DNA of 64,000 bases. Origin: Ahrensia sp. (lineage in GTDB: Bacteria; Pseudomonadota; Alphaproteobacteria; Rhizobiales; Rhizobiaceae). Location: contig PAKZ01000032.1 in the NCBI GenBank assembly GCA_002706335.1, forward strand, positions 161,466 through 225,465. Reading direction: 5' to 3'. The notes beneath the pieces were generated by a model. It did no database searches and had not been told where the DNA came from. It was given only the letters and a program-made list of their open reading frames with translations. Every line of letters starts with the position of its first letter. Within the stretch, counting starts at the first letter, position 1. The position numbers were made by a program, and so were the translations under genes. Positions 1-8,929 of the stretch are shown here, piece after piece.

Positions 1-1233
1 CGATATTGTTCCGTACAAAGACAACATCCGGTCCCGGTAGGCGTACGGCGAGAATTCCCTTTGGACCCAACTCCGTCCCGCTGCACCCATCGCCTTGCGT
101 TCGGCTGGCGCCAGACCCGCGATGTGACTCAGCGCGCGCGCCAGGTCTTCAACATTGCCGGACGCGGCCAGAACGCCGGTTTCGCCCGCACGGATCAGTT
201 CCGGGATGCCTCCGATACCGGCTCCGATCACGGGCCGCCCGAGAGCATAGGCCTCCAGGACGCTGATGGGCGCATTCTCATACCATTCCGACGGCAAAAC
301 CAGCGCCAGCGATTCCCCGATCAACCGGTGGAGCGCCTCGCCGGAAACATAACCGGCGAACTCGACCCTGGCGCCGGTCTCTTTCGCCAGCGCCTGCAAT
401 TCCGCTTGCTGCGGGCCAGTCCCCGCGACCACCAGTCTTTGGCCCGATCGCGCGGCCGCTCGAATGAGAGTTGCTATGCCCTTCTCTTCGGACAGGCGAC
501 CAGCGAAGGCGAAGTATCCCTCTTCTTGCCATTCCGGCGAGAAATCCTCCGCGTTTACGAAGTTCGGGATATGTACCATTTGGTCGCGCGACCAGCCCCA
601 TTCGGCGAGTTTGTCGATATAAAAGCGGCTCGGGACAACGAGACGGTCGATCTTGTCGCGATAGGTTCGAAGTATGCGGTGAAGCACCGTTTCCGCGAGC
701 ACGACGGCGCTTAGCGAGACGGACCCTTTGATGCAACGATGCCGAAGCACGTTGTAGACATGCCCACCGCGGCAGTCTTCACAGACCTTTCCGTCGCGCA
801 GCATCTTGTAGGCTGGGCACGCCAGCTTGAGATCATGCACGGTCATCACGGTCGGAATTCCGCTGGCGCGCAAGGTGGAGAAAATTGATGGAGAAAGGTG
901 GTGGTATACGTTGTGGGCGTGAGCGACAGAGGGCCTGATACGGTCAATCAACCGCCGCAGGTTTCGCTGCGCCTCCACTGAATAGATGACGTTCGCGGCC
1001 TGAACGATCCGGCGAAATCTATCGGCATCGCGGCCATATTCGATTTCGGAGACAAAATAATCCGACCATTCGGATTCCATGTTGTTTTCGTGGCGCATAG
1101 CGTAGGGCATGACGGTCCAGCCGATCTCCTCGAACATCGCAATATGGTCGAGGAAAACCGCTTCGGCGCCGCCGCGCCGGTAGAAATAGTTGTTGATCGC
1201 CAGCAGCGTACCGGGTTTTGAATCCCTGATCAC
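1..1233 (-). CDS. Glycosyltransferase family 4 (GT-B fold), 3' end outside window
   Basis: The frame is open for 411 codons from a GTG start at 1233 to the window edge, so the stop is not seen. It reads as a GT4-type sugar transferase: an N-terminal acceptor domain (AHNVYHH, TVHDLKLACPAYK), then a donor-binding domain with FAGRLSEEKG, VVAGTGPQ and the nucleotide-sugar loop NAPISVLEAYALG near the C-terminus. The enzyme is expected on the cytoplasmic face of the inner membrane, adding a sugar to a lipid-linked exopolysaccharide repeat unit. The start lies 8 bp after the deacetylase stop, so it is the last visible gene of the minus-strand exopolysaccharide operon. The sugar specificity cannot be read from sequence. 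Confidence 0.9.
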   Translation of the reverse strand, partial: MIRDSKPGTLLAINNYFYRRGGAEAVFLDHIAMFEEIGWTVMPYAMRHENNMESEWSDYFVSEIEYGRDADRFRRIVQAANVIYSVEAQRNLRRLIDRIRPSVAHAHNVYHHLSPSIFSTLRASGIPTVMTVHDLKLACPAYKMLRDGKVCEDCRGGHVYNVLRHRCIKGSVSLSAVVLAETVLHRILRTYRDKIDRLVVPSRFYIDKLAEWGWSRDQMVHIPNFVNAEDFSPEWQEEGYFAFAGRLSEEKGIATLIRAAARSGQRLVVAGTGPQQAELQALAKETGARVEFAGYVSGEALHRLIGESLALVLPSEWYENAPISVLEAYALGRPVIGAGIGGIPELIRAGETGVLAASGNVEDLARALSHIAGLAPAERKAMGAAGRSWVQREFSPYAYRDRMLSLYGTIS

Positions 1234-1241
1234 GTTCGCGC

Positions 1242-2015
1242 CTACCAGCCGAGCAAATCGAGCGCGCCATCCACCGGAAGGATCCGGCAGCCCTTTGCGT
1301 TGGCATAAGCGACCAGGCGGTCGAGGGTTTCGGGCGTGCAACCGTAAGGGGTCGGATGCGCCGCGATATCGTGGGTGATGAAGACCAGCCAGCCCGGCGT
1401 CGCGGCGACATCGTCGATCCAGCTTGTCAGGCTGGCCGCATAGTCCTCCGGCTGGCGAATCTCGATGCCCTTCAGCATCACGGGATCGACGTTTTTGCGA
1501 TTGATCGCCTCACCGCCCGCGCGGCAAGTCCGATAGCGGCGGCGCAGTTCTCGGCGCGCCGTCAGCCAGGCCGCGTTGTAGGGAAAGGCGAAATTGCGCG
1601 CAGGCGTTTCGATCCCGGCCTCCGTGAGATATCCGGCGTTCCTGTCGAGATCCGCAGCGAGACCGTCGGCGACGAGATCGCGAATCTTGCGGTGGGCGAA
1701 GGTGTGGCAACCGATCTCGTGGCCCCGTTCGGCCAGCTCGCGGCATCCTTCCGGCGAAATCAATGTGCGATCCGGCTCGACCTGGCTCGCGAGGCTGCCG
1801 GCGATGTAAAACGTGCCACGCACACCATGCTTTTCAAGGATCGCTGCTCCTTCGAACAGCGCGCTGTCCGGGACGTCATCGAATGTGAAAGAGACAATCG
1901 GAACGTCTGTTTCGACGTCGCGTCGCGGTCCGGCCACAGTCCAGAGCAAGCGATTGGCAAGCCGGTCGATCCGCGCATCGATCTTCGCCGCAATATTACC
2001 GAGACCGTCAGGCAT
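1242..2015 (-). CDS. Polysaccharide deacetylase (NodB/CE4 fold)
   Basis: A 257-residue protein with the CE4 metal-site motifs FTFDDVPD (Asp46, Asp47) and EIGCHTFAHRK (His104, His108), plus RNFAFPYN later. Members of this fold remove N- or O-acetyl groups from polysaccharides or chitin-like oligomers. No signal peptide is evident. The gene overlaps the polymerase gene upstream by 8 bp and precedes the glycosyltransferase, so it probably trims acetyl groups from the same exopolysaccharide or its precursor. Function beyond the fold is inferred from context. Confidence 0.85.
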   Translation of the reverse strand: MPDGLGNIAAKIDARIDRLANRLLWTVAGPRRDVETDVPIVSFTFDDVPDSALFEGAAILEKHGVRGTFYIAGSLASQVEPDRTLISPEGCRELAERGHEIGCHTFAHRKIRDLVADGLAADLDRNAGYLTEAGIETPARNFAFPYNAAWLTARRELRRRYRTCRAGGEAINRKNVDPVMLKGIEIRQPEDYAASLTSWIDDVAATPGWLVFITHDIAAHPTPYGCTPETLDRLVAYANAKGCRILPVDGALDLLGW

Positions 2016-3348
2016 AGGCTTCCCTCCGCATCACAACCGGTGTCGTTCTGGCCAATACGGCTTGGTTTTGCAGATACAATCCCTGGATCGCAAACAGAAT
2101 TGCGAACCACGCGAAATTGCCACCCTCATAGAACAACGACTCCAGGCAGGCATAAAACACCATGTAGAGCCACATGCGGACGAACAGCCGCGTCATCGGC
2201 GTTCGCTGCTTTTCCGATGACAGACGGGAGTAGTTCCACAGCGGCCAGACGAGCAGCCACAGTATTGTCAGAACAAGCCCGGGAATCCCGGTCGTCAGCG
2301 CGATATCGAGGTAAGAATTGTGCCCGTTCGCCGCTTCAACCGCCCAGGTCTCTATCGAGCCGCCGCTGTAGACCAGGGCCTCCGTTTGCCAAAAAGCACG
2401 CAAGCCGTATCCGGTGAACGGATGATCTGCGATCGCCGAAAAGGCGAATCGCCAGATATCGGTCCGGTTGGTGAAAGTGGCGTCGATGCCGAGCGCGGTC
2501 ACGGCCTCTCGTAGCGGTGTGATGACGGCAGTGCCAACGGTCAGGATGTTGAACGATGCGATGCCGAAGATGGAAATGACGGCGCGTAGCCCTTTTGCCT
2601 TTTCGAACAAATAAGCGAGAACAAGCACTCCCGGCAACATCGCAGTCGACGTCTTTCCACCCGTATGAACCAGGAAGACGACTGACAAGCAAACAACCGC
2701 CAAACCGAGGACGCGGGACCATGTGCGCATCAAGTAGAGGCCGAAGAAGGTGGATAACACCATCGCTGCGGCAGCGGAATTCTTATGCGGAAAGTGGCCA
2801 CGCCAGTAGCCGGCATTCATGGGCTCGCGAACTTCCGCCGCTTGGTGGATCGACAGCGTCGGAAGAAACAGAATGCCGAAATAAGCCACGGCAAGCATGA
2901 TGAGCGTGCATAGGCCCAGCAACATGGCGAAGCGCCTCTCGTTCACCGGCAAGAGCAGGAAAACATGCGCCATGACGGTCACCATCAACGCCAGCACCGT
3001 GCCCTTAATGCCGAGGATCGGCAGCGGTGATAATGCAGAGGTCAGCAACAACCAAACGAAGATGACAGCAATCAACGGCCTCGGCTGAAGGATAGCCGAA
3101 CGCATCGGGTGCCGCAGTCCGTATATGAGCAGTCCGAGAAACAGGCACACCGATACCAACTGGTTCAGCCGGTTCAGTTTGCCGGCCGATGGTCCCAGCG
3201 TTGACGGGTCTGTCAGGTCGACAAAGGGATTGAGCGAAATCCAGTAAAACAAGAAGATCGCTATGAAGAAAACGGACCCCACGATATGCCCGTCGAACGC
3301 CTTATGCCGATCGGGGACCGCGCGGTGTTTTCGATCTTTATTCGTCAT
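2008..3348 (-). CDS. O-antigen ligase / Wzy-type polymerase family membrane protein
   Basis: A 446-residue polytopic protein with about ten to twelve hydrophobic segments and one long periplasmic loop around residues 280-340 (GYGLRAFWQTEA, NGHNSYLDIALTTGIPG). This layout and the H-N-S-Y-L-D motif are typical of the Wzy_C family (WaaL ligases, ExoQ-like polymerases). It most likely polymerises or ligates lipid-linked repeat units at the outer face of the inner membrane. The start overlaps the stop of the Wzz-like gene by 4 bp, which suggests coupled translation. Polymerase versus ligase cannot be separated by reading; the exopolysaccharide context favours polymerase. Confidence 0.85.
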   Translation of the reverse strand: MTNKDRKHRAVPDRHKAFDGHIVGSVFFIAIFLFYWISLNPFVDLTDPSTLGPSAGKLNRLNQLVSVCLFLGLLIYGLRHPMRSAILQPRPLIAVIFVWLLLTSALSPLPILGIKGTVLALMVTVMAHVFLLLPVNERRFAMLLGLCTLIMLAVAYFGILFLPTLSIHQAAEVREPMNAGYWRGHFPHKNSAAAAMVLSTFFGLYLMRTWSRVLGLAVVCLSVVFLVHTGGKTSTAMLPGVLVLAYLFEKAKGLRAVISIFGIASFNILTVGTAVITPLREAVTALGIDATFTNRTDIWRFAFSAIADHPFTGYGLRAFWQTEALVYSGGSIETWAVEAANGHNSYLDIALTTGIPGLVLTILWLLVWPLWNYSRLSSEKQRTPMTRLFVRMWLYMVFYACLESLFYEGGNFAWFAILFAIQGLYLQNQAVLARTTPVVMRREAYA

Positions 3349-4952
3349 GCGTTCGCAAGACGCATTGATCGCATGGACCGCCTGAAACCGAGGAGCAGGG
3401 CGAGGCCTACACCGATCATCAACCCCGCTGCGACACCTCCGGCCATGAGTATCAGTTTACGCGGCGGCCAGCTCGGGGCTTTCGGCGGCACCGCGCTCGA
3501 AATCACCCGGATGTTCGTCGTGTCGATCTGTTGGCTTTCGGTGATCTGCTGCGAGCGAGTGAGGAAAGTCTCATAGAGCTGCGCCTTGGCCGTCGCATCA
3601 CGTTCCAGATCGCGAAGTTGGACCTCCGCCTCGTTGTCGACGAAAACGTTGGACGTTTCCTCGCCAGCCTTGGCTTGCAGGGCCGCAAGCGCCGTTTGTT
3701 CGCGCTCGTAGCTTGCCCTTGCGCGGTCGAGAATGGCACGCGCCTCATCGTTGATCGCGTTTTCCAACGCTTCCAGTTCCGATTGCGCCTGCAGAAGTTG
3801 CGGGTGCCGCGGCCCGAGTGACAGTTCGAGCGAACCGATGCGCTGGCGGAGCTCGTTATTCTGCTCTCGCAGATTGCTCATGGTATCGGATTCGAAAACC
3901 GACGCGCTGCGGGTCCGGCCGGCGTTCAGTGCCGCCCGCATCTGCTGGTACTGGGTTTGCTCCTGAATCAGGCGTTGCTGAGCTTCGAGAACCTGTGAGT
4001 TCAACTCGCTCGAAAGCCGCGAACGCTCCAATTCATTACCTGCAACCGCAAGGCCGTTTTCGCGCCGGAAGGCTTCGACCCGGGTTTCCGCCTCTGTGGC
4101 GCTACGGCGCAACTCCTTCAACCGCGCATTGATGTCCCGCGCTACGCGGCCTGCGCTGGACGCTGCCGATTCGAACATCTCCTGTTCGAAGGCCTTGACC
4201 ATCGCATCGGCCAATTCCACCGCCTTCTCCGGATCTTCCCGCCAAGTCTCCAACACGACGATGAAGGACCGTTGCTCGCGGCTGGCTTCGACGCGTTCAG
4301 ACAGTTCACGCATGACTGCCAGACGGGTGTTTGCCTCGACTTCCTCGTTCGAAGCGAACAAATTCTTGATCGCAGCAAAGGGGCTCGGTTTTACGAACTC
4401 CGGATCCTCTGTCAGGTTGAGATCGTCGATGACGCGGCTCAATACATTACGCGAAGTCAATACGCGAAGTCGGCTCTCGACTTCCAAAATCTGAGCGTCG
4501 CTTTGCGGGCTGGATTCAAAGACATCCTCTCTGACTACGTTAAGGTTTGCCGGGGCGACAAGGATATCCGTGTACACCTTGTATTTCGGCGTCGCGAGAA
4601 AACCGAACAGGAGTGCGGCCGCGACGCATAAGACCACTGACCAGACGATCAGGCGCGTGCCTTGCGCCAACCATTCGATGATATCGTCGACGCCGACTTG
4701 CTCGAACTGGCCGGATATTGATCTCCGATTGCTTGCCGTCTGGGAGTTCTCGGTTATGGGATCCGGTGTGCGTCCATATGCGGTTTCATGCCCACGTTCC
4801 GGATGTTCATGAAGGGAAGTCGCGTCGCGCTCGTCCGGCTTTTCTTCCGATTGATCGAATTCGCTGGCAATCTCCAGCAGTGAAAGCGGCGTTCTCGCGC
4901 TACTATCTGACCGGGCCGCTTGACGGCGCTCATAGTCTTCCGGCCTGAACAT
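3345..4952 (-). CDS. Wzz/GumC-type polysaccharide chain-length / export protein
   Basis: A 535-residue protein. I chose the ATG at 4952 because a GGAG sequence lies 9 bp upstream; an upstream in-frame extension to 5018 has no such signal. It has a hydrophilic N-terminus, a transmembrane segment near residues 115-135 (LIVWSVVLCVAAALLFGFLA), a long periplasmic coiled coil rich in Glu, Arg and Gln (about 270-470), and a second C-terminal transmembrane segment. This is the polysaccharide co-polymerase layout. No Walker A motif follows, so any tyrosine-kinase partner must be encoded elsewhere. It is the first gene of the minus-strand exopolysaccharide operon. Confidence 0.88.
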   Translation of the reverse strand: MFRPEDYERRQAARSDSSARTPLSLLEIASEFDQSEEKPDERDATSLHEHPERGHETAYGRTPDPITENSQTASNRRSISGQFEQVGVDDIIEWLAQGTRLIVWSVVLCVAAALLFGFLATPKYKVYTDILVAPANLNVVREDVFESSPQSDAQILEVESRLRVLTSRNVLSRVIDDLNLTEDPEFVKPSPFAAIKNLFASNEEVEANTRLAVMRELSERVEASREQRSFIVVLETWREDPEKAVELADAMVKAFEQEMFESAASSAGRVARDINARLKELRRSATEAETRVEAFRRENGLAVAGNELERSRLSSELNSQVLEAQQRLIQEQTQYQQMRAALNAGRTRSASVFESDTMSNLREQNNELRQRIGSLELSLGPRHPQLLQAQSELEALENAINDEARAILDRARASYEREQTALAALQAKAGEETSNVFVDNEAEVQLRDLERDATAKAQLYETFLTRSQQITESQQIDTTNIRVISSAVPPKAPSWPPRKLILMAGGVAAGLMIGVGLALLLGFRRSMRSMRLANA

Positions 4953-5262
4953 CAACGAAATCTCCGCGAGAAACACCAGAATTCGGCGCAATCCAACGCC
5001 CATTCGGACATGACACAATTATCGTCAGTTAGGTAAATCCTTGGTTAAATCCGCGTTTTTTGCCCGTGATCCGGTGTTTGTCAGGAATTGATCGGGACCA
5101 ATAAACGCGCGCTCGGCACTGGCTCCATCTTGGAAGCTGGCGGTTAACCTTAATAGAACGTTACAGCATCCGGCTGACAAACGAACATGGCTTTTCCGAA
5201 GAGGCGACTCTATATCGCTGGTTTAAGGAAAATGGTGCAAATAAGCCCATGAAGAGCGTGCC
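4953..5262. promoter_or_regulatory. Divergent intergenic region of the exopolysaccharide locus
   Basis: About 310 bp separate the minus-strand Wzz operon from the plus-strand sugar transferase, so promoters for both must lie here. The stretch around 5030-5060 is AT-rich compared with its surroundings, but I see no unambiguous -35/-10 pair or operator palindrome. Confidence 0.4.
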
Positions 5263-6786
5263 ATGAGTGATTTCGCGGCCCAGATGAGTTTTCTCGGGCA
5301 GTCTGGCTTGAGAGGCGATGCTGCACATCGGCGCAGTACGGCGCTTAGCCCTTTCGCCGAGCGCATTGCGCGCCAACAGACCAGCAAGCGGTTCTCGATC
5401 GATATCATTAGCGGACTGGTGCGAGTGGTCGATGGCGTCGGGCTCGCCGCAATCGCGACGGCTGTCATGCTCCTCTATGTCGGCATACATCTGCCGGTCG
5501 CATACGCATTCACGATCTGCACGGGCTCGGTGCTTTTTGTCCTGCTGAACGAATATTCGGGCGGTTACTCGATCGAGGCGCTGAAATCGCCGCGAAGAAG
5601 CTTCGGCCGTGTCGCGCTATCGTGGACAGCGACATGCGCGCTCCTGACTCTCGCGGGCTTTCTCCTGAAGACCTCCGAAGATTTCAGCCGCGTCTGGTTT
5701 GGCTCCTGGTATTTCAGTGGTCTCGCGTTCCTGTTCATCGCGCATGCGGCGACCGGCGCCTGCCTGAAAAAGTGGACCCGCGAAGGCTTGCTCGCGCGGC
5801 GGGCGGTGATAGTCGGCGGCGGCGAGCGGGCCGAGGGGCTCATCCGTGCGCTCGAAAAGGAGCGCGACAGCAACATACATATTTGCGGCATCTTCGACGA
5901 CCGCGATGACGAGCGGTCTCCTCCAATCATCGCCGGTTACCCGAAGCTCGGCGACACGGAGCAGCTTCTTTCGTTCGCGCGGCAGGCTCATATAGACCTG
6001 CTCATCATATCGCTGCCGCTGCAGGCTGAAGAGCGCATGCTCAAGACCCTGAAAAAGCTGGGAATCCTGCCGGTCGATATTCGCCTGTCTGCCCTCTCCA
6101 ATCGGATAAAGTTCAGGCCCAGCACCTATTCATATTTCGGCTCGGTGCCCATGTTCAATGTGCTCGACAGGCCGATTGGCGGCTGGAACACAGTGACGAA
6201 GCGCATCTTCGATGTTGTCTTCTCTATGTTGGGAATTCTCGCATTCCTCCCGATCATGGCAATGGCGGCAATCGCCATCAAGCTGGACAGTCCCGGCCCG
6301 ATCCTGTTCCGGCAGAAGCGCCATGGTTTCAACAATGAAGAGATCGAGGTCTTCAAATTCAGATCGATGTATGCGGACAGATGCGATCCGACGGCGCGTA
6401 ATCCGGTGACACGGAATGATTCTCGGGTAACCCGCGTAGGCCGCTTCATTCGTAAGTTTTCGATCGACGAGTTGCCGCAATTCTTCAACGTTCTGCGGGG
6501 CGAGATGTCTTTGGTTGGTCCGCGCCCTCACGCTGTGGCGGCGCAGGCGAATGATCGGTTATTCACGGAGGTTGTGGACGGGTATTTCGCGCGGCATCGT
6601 GTGAAACCCGGTATCACCGGCTGGGCGCAGGTCAATGGATGGCGCGGCGAGATTGACTCCGACGAAAAAATTTCGAGCCGAACGCAGTACGATCTGTATT
6701 ACATCGAGAACTGGTCGATTTGGTTTGACTTGAGAATTTTGCTCACGACACCTATTAGCTTGTTTCGCTCCGACGGAGCATACTAA
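5263..6786 (+). CDS. Undecaprenyl-phosphate sugar phosphotransferase (WcaJ/ExoY-type)
   Basis: A 507-residue polyisoprenyl-phosphate hexose-1-phosphate transferase. Transmembrane segments fill residues 50-165, a nucleotide-binding-like CoA_binding_3 domain (AVIVGGGERAEGLIRAL) follows, and the C-terminal bacterial sugar-transferase domain (about 310-507) carries KRIFDVVFS, GPILFRQKRHG, FKFRSMY, SIDELPQFFNVL, LVGPRPH and KPGITGWAQVNG. It would start repeat-unit synthesis by moving hexose-1-phosphate to undecaprenyl phosphate. It is transcribed away from the polymerase operon and appears monocistronic. Confidence 0.92.
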   Translation: MSDFAAQMSFLGQSGLRGDAAHRRSTALSPFAERIARQQTSKRFSIDIISGLVRVVDGVGLAAIATAVMLLYVGIHLPVAYAFTICTGSVLFVLLNEYSGGYSIEALKSPRRSFGRVALSWTATCALLTLAGFLLKTSEDFSRVWFGSWYFSGLAFLFIAHAATGACLKKWTREGLLARRAVIVGGGERAEGLIRALEKERDSNIHICGIFDDRDDERSPPIIAGYPKLGDTEQLLSFARQAHIDLLIISLPLQAEERMLKTLKKLGILPVDIRLSALSNRIKFRPSTYSYFGSVPMFNVLDRPIGGWNTVTKRIFDVVFSMLGILAFLPIMAMAAIAIKLDSPGPILFRQKRHGFNNEEIEVFKFRSMYADRCDPTARNPVTRNDSRVTRVGRFIRKFSIDELPQFFNVLRGEMSLVGPRPHAVAAQANDRLFTEVVDGYFARHRVKPGITGWAQVNGWRGEIDSDEKISSRTQYDLYYIENWSIWFDLRILLTTPISLFRSDGAY

Positions 6787-7255
6787 GTCGACAATGCAAT
6801 TCGCATGATTGTCACGTTGGGGTTCGATGCCATGCTCTTGCGGTCGATCTGATTGCAAGTCGTTGATGATTATCAGAGCAATATCGACCTGTTCAGACGT
6901 CGACGCCGACTTCCGTCTCGCCTGCGCGCTGTGCATTCCAAACGTCCCGTTCGGCCGCTGTCGCAGCTTGTCTCTCGTTTGTTCGGACATTCTAGGAAAA
7001 GCCGCTCACGCACAAAGACAGTATCACATGGCCCAGGCTGTCATCCGGTCGCTCGCCGTTGCCAAGGGCAACCAGCGCGCACAGCGCCTCTTCACCGAGC
7101 TGCTCACTTCAACGGAACGCGATGACCTGATTCATTGAGATGTCCCCCGTTTTTGGGATCACATCAGTCATCTGGCGCACTTTTGCTCTGGCCAACTGAC
7201 GCATATTTCAGGCGGACGGTTGTTGAGCATATTGGCAGACACCGGCAGTTAAATC
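6787..7255. other. 469-bp stretch without an intact gene
   Basis: Between the sugar transferase and the TPP-enzyme gene I find no intact reading frame with a credible start. The only recognisable coding trace is a short DUF5681-like fragment (listed separately). The sequence after it, about 7138-7250, has no gene-like character. Confidence 0.5.
7021..7138 (+). pseudogene. Remnant of a DUF5681-type protein
   Basis: The translated stretch QAVIRSLAVAKGNQRAQRLF, followed by a TELLTSTER segment, is close to the conserved core of DUF5681 proteins, which sit near mobile elements in alphaproteobacteria. The rest of the family sequence is missing on both sides, the frame upstream is not protein-like, and it ends at a stop soon after the motif. 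I read it as a relic of an inserted element. The family call rests on memory of the motif, not on a search. Confidence 0.45.
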
Positions 7256-8929
7256 TCACCCTGGTTTGTCTTTCTTCAATACGAGATCGTCATATTCCTG
7301 GCTGGAGATCCTTGCCTCGACGATGACTGGACCATTCGTGGCGAAGGCTTTCTCGAGCGCTGCCCTGAATTCGTCCGCATCGTCGGCGCTGAGGACCGGA
7401 ACGCCGAAGATATTGTCGCCTCCGATCGTACCGCTTTGGCGGATCGGGGTTCCGTAGACCGGGTTCTGCTTCTTCTCCTGCTTGATGCGGATCAGCGCCA
7501 GATCGTTGTCGGTCAGCACGACTGTGACGAAGGGCAGATTCAGCCGGACAGCCGTCGCCAGCTCGCCGGCCGACATCAGGAAACCGCCGTCACCCACCAC
7601 GGTGCACACACTAACGTCCGGCCGGCACAGCTTGGCCGCTATCGCCGACGGAATGCCGAAACCCATCGTCGACCAGCCATTCGTCATGATCTGACGGCCC
7701 GGCGCCGGTGTCGGCCATTTCTGGCCAATCAGATGCGTATGCGCGCCGACATCGCATGTCATGATGCCGTCCGCGGGCAGCACGTCCCGCAGGACATCGA
7801 GCGCCGCGCAGGGGCCGAAACCGCCGCCGCCGCGCAGCCGCTCGAACATCGCCGAACGGCGCGCCCGCACCGCGTCCATGTCCCACGTCGTGCCATTGAG
7901 CTCGGTCCCGCACAGCGCCGCGACGGAGATCGCGATGTCGCCCGTCACATCGATGACATCGGGATAGGCAGTACGATCGATATCGGCGGGCTGGGCATCG
8001 ATATTGACCAGCGGAACGGCAGGTGCCCAAGCCTCGACATTGAACTCGACGGGGTCGTAGCCGACCAGGACGGTGAGGTCCGCCTGCCTATGGGTCTTGC
8101 CCACCTCGTCCGAAAGGGCATGGAACAGCACGCCCGCGTAACAGGGGTGGTCTTCGCGGACAAGCCCCTTGGCCATGGGCGTAAGAACCACCGGAAGGTC
8201 GTAGGCCTCGGCGAACCTGGCAATTGCCGGTCCGACACCGGCGCGCACCGCGCCGAGCCCCAGTGCGATGACCGGTTTGCGCGCATTTGTCAGCGCCGTC
8301 AGCGCTTCGGCGAGTGCTTCGGCTTCGGCGGCCGGCTGGATCGCGGCAGCCGGACGCGACCAGTCGCCCTCATTGCCGGCGAGTTCGGCGCTCATCCCGA
8401 CCGGCAGGCCGACATGGACCGATCCGGGACGGTCGCTCAAGGCATTCTCCGCCGCATCGAACAGGATTTCGCGGACGCGGTTCACCTCCAGACGCGTGGT
8501 CTTCTTGGTCACCGGAGCGAATAGCGCCTGGTGGTCAATCCCCATCTGCGTCACCCGCCCCCGCATCGGCGCCGCCATCTCGTCCGTCAGGGTGATCATG
8601 GGCGAACGGTCGAGCAACGCGCCGCCAACGCCGGTGGAGAGGTTCGTCGCACCGGGACCGAATGTGCCGAAGCACGCGCCGGGCGCGCCGGTCAGCCGGC
8701 CGCAGACATCGGCCATGATCGCGCCGGTGCCCTCGTGGGTCGTGAGCACGAACTCAATGCCATCGGTCGTGCGCATGGCCTCCATGTAATCAACCCAGCC
8801 GCCGCTAGGCACGCCGAAGACATGCTTCACGCCAATATCGCGCAATGTCTCGACCACCCGCCGCGCGACGCTGACCGTGGACTTTTGGGCGAAACCGCCG
8901 CTGGCGTCATTCGTAAGCTGAGCAGACAT
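7256..8929 (-). CDS. Thiamine-diphosphate-dependent enzyme (acetolactate synthase / 2-oxoacid decarboxylase family)
   Basis: A 557-residue protein. The ATG at 8929 is chosen because GGAGT lies 8 bp upstream; a start at 8968 would reach 62 bp into the aldehyde dehydrogenase gene. The three ThDP-enzyme domains are visible: the Pyr domain with the catalytic Glu in TTHEGTGAIMAD, a central domain (about 190-330), and the PP domain with GDGGFLMSAGELATA and NDLALIRIKQ. The family makes or breaks C-C bonds next to a carbonyl. It overlaps the aldehyde dehydrogenase gene by 23 bp, so a 2-oxoacid decarboxylase feeding that dehydrogenase is a sensible inference. The substrate is unknown. Confidence 0.85.
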   Translation of the reverse strand: MSAQLTNDASGGFAQKSTVSVARRVVETLRDIGVKHVFGVPSGGWVDYMEAMRTTDGIEFVLTTHEGTGAIMADVCGRLTGAPGACFGTFGPGATNLSTGVGGALLDRSPMITLTDEMAAPMRGRVTQMGIDHQALFAPVTKKTTRLEVNRVREILFDAAENALSDRPGSVHVGLPVGMSAELAGNEGDWSRPAAAIQPAAEAEALAEALTALTNARKPVIALGLGAVRAGVGPAIARFAEAYDLPVVLTPMAKGLVREDHPCYAGVLFHALSDEVGKTHRQADLTVLVGYDPVEFNVEAWAPAVPLVNIDAQPADIDRTAYPDVIDVTGDIAISVAALCGTELNGTTWDMDAVRARRSAMFERLRGGGGFGPCAALDVLRDVLPADGIMTCDVGAHTHLIGQKWPTPAPGRQIMTNGWSTMGFGIPSAIAAKLCRPDVSVCTVVGDGGFLMSAGELATAVRLNLPFVTVVLTDNDLALIRIKQEKKQNPVYGTPIRQSGTIGGDNIFGVPVLSADDADEFRAALEKAFATNGPVIVEARISSQEYDDLVLKKDKPG

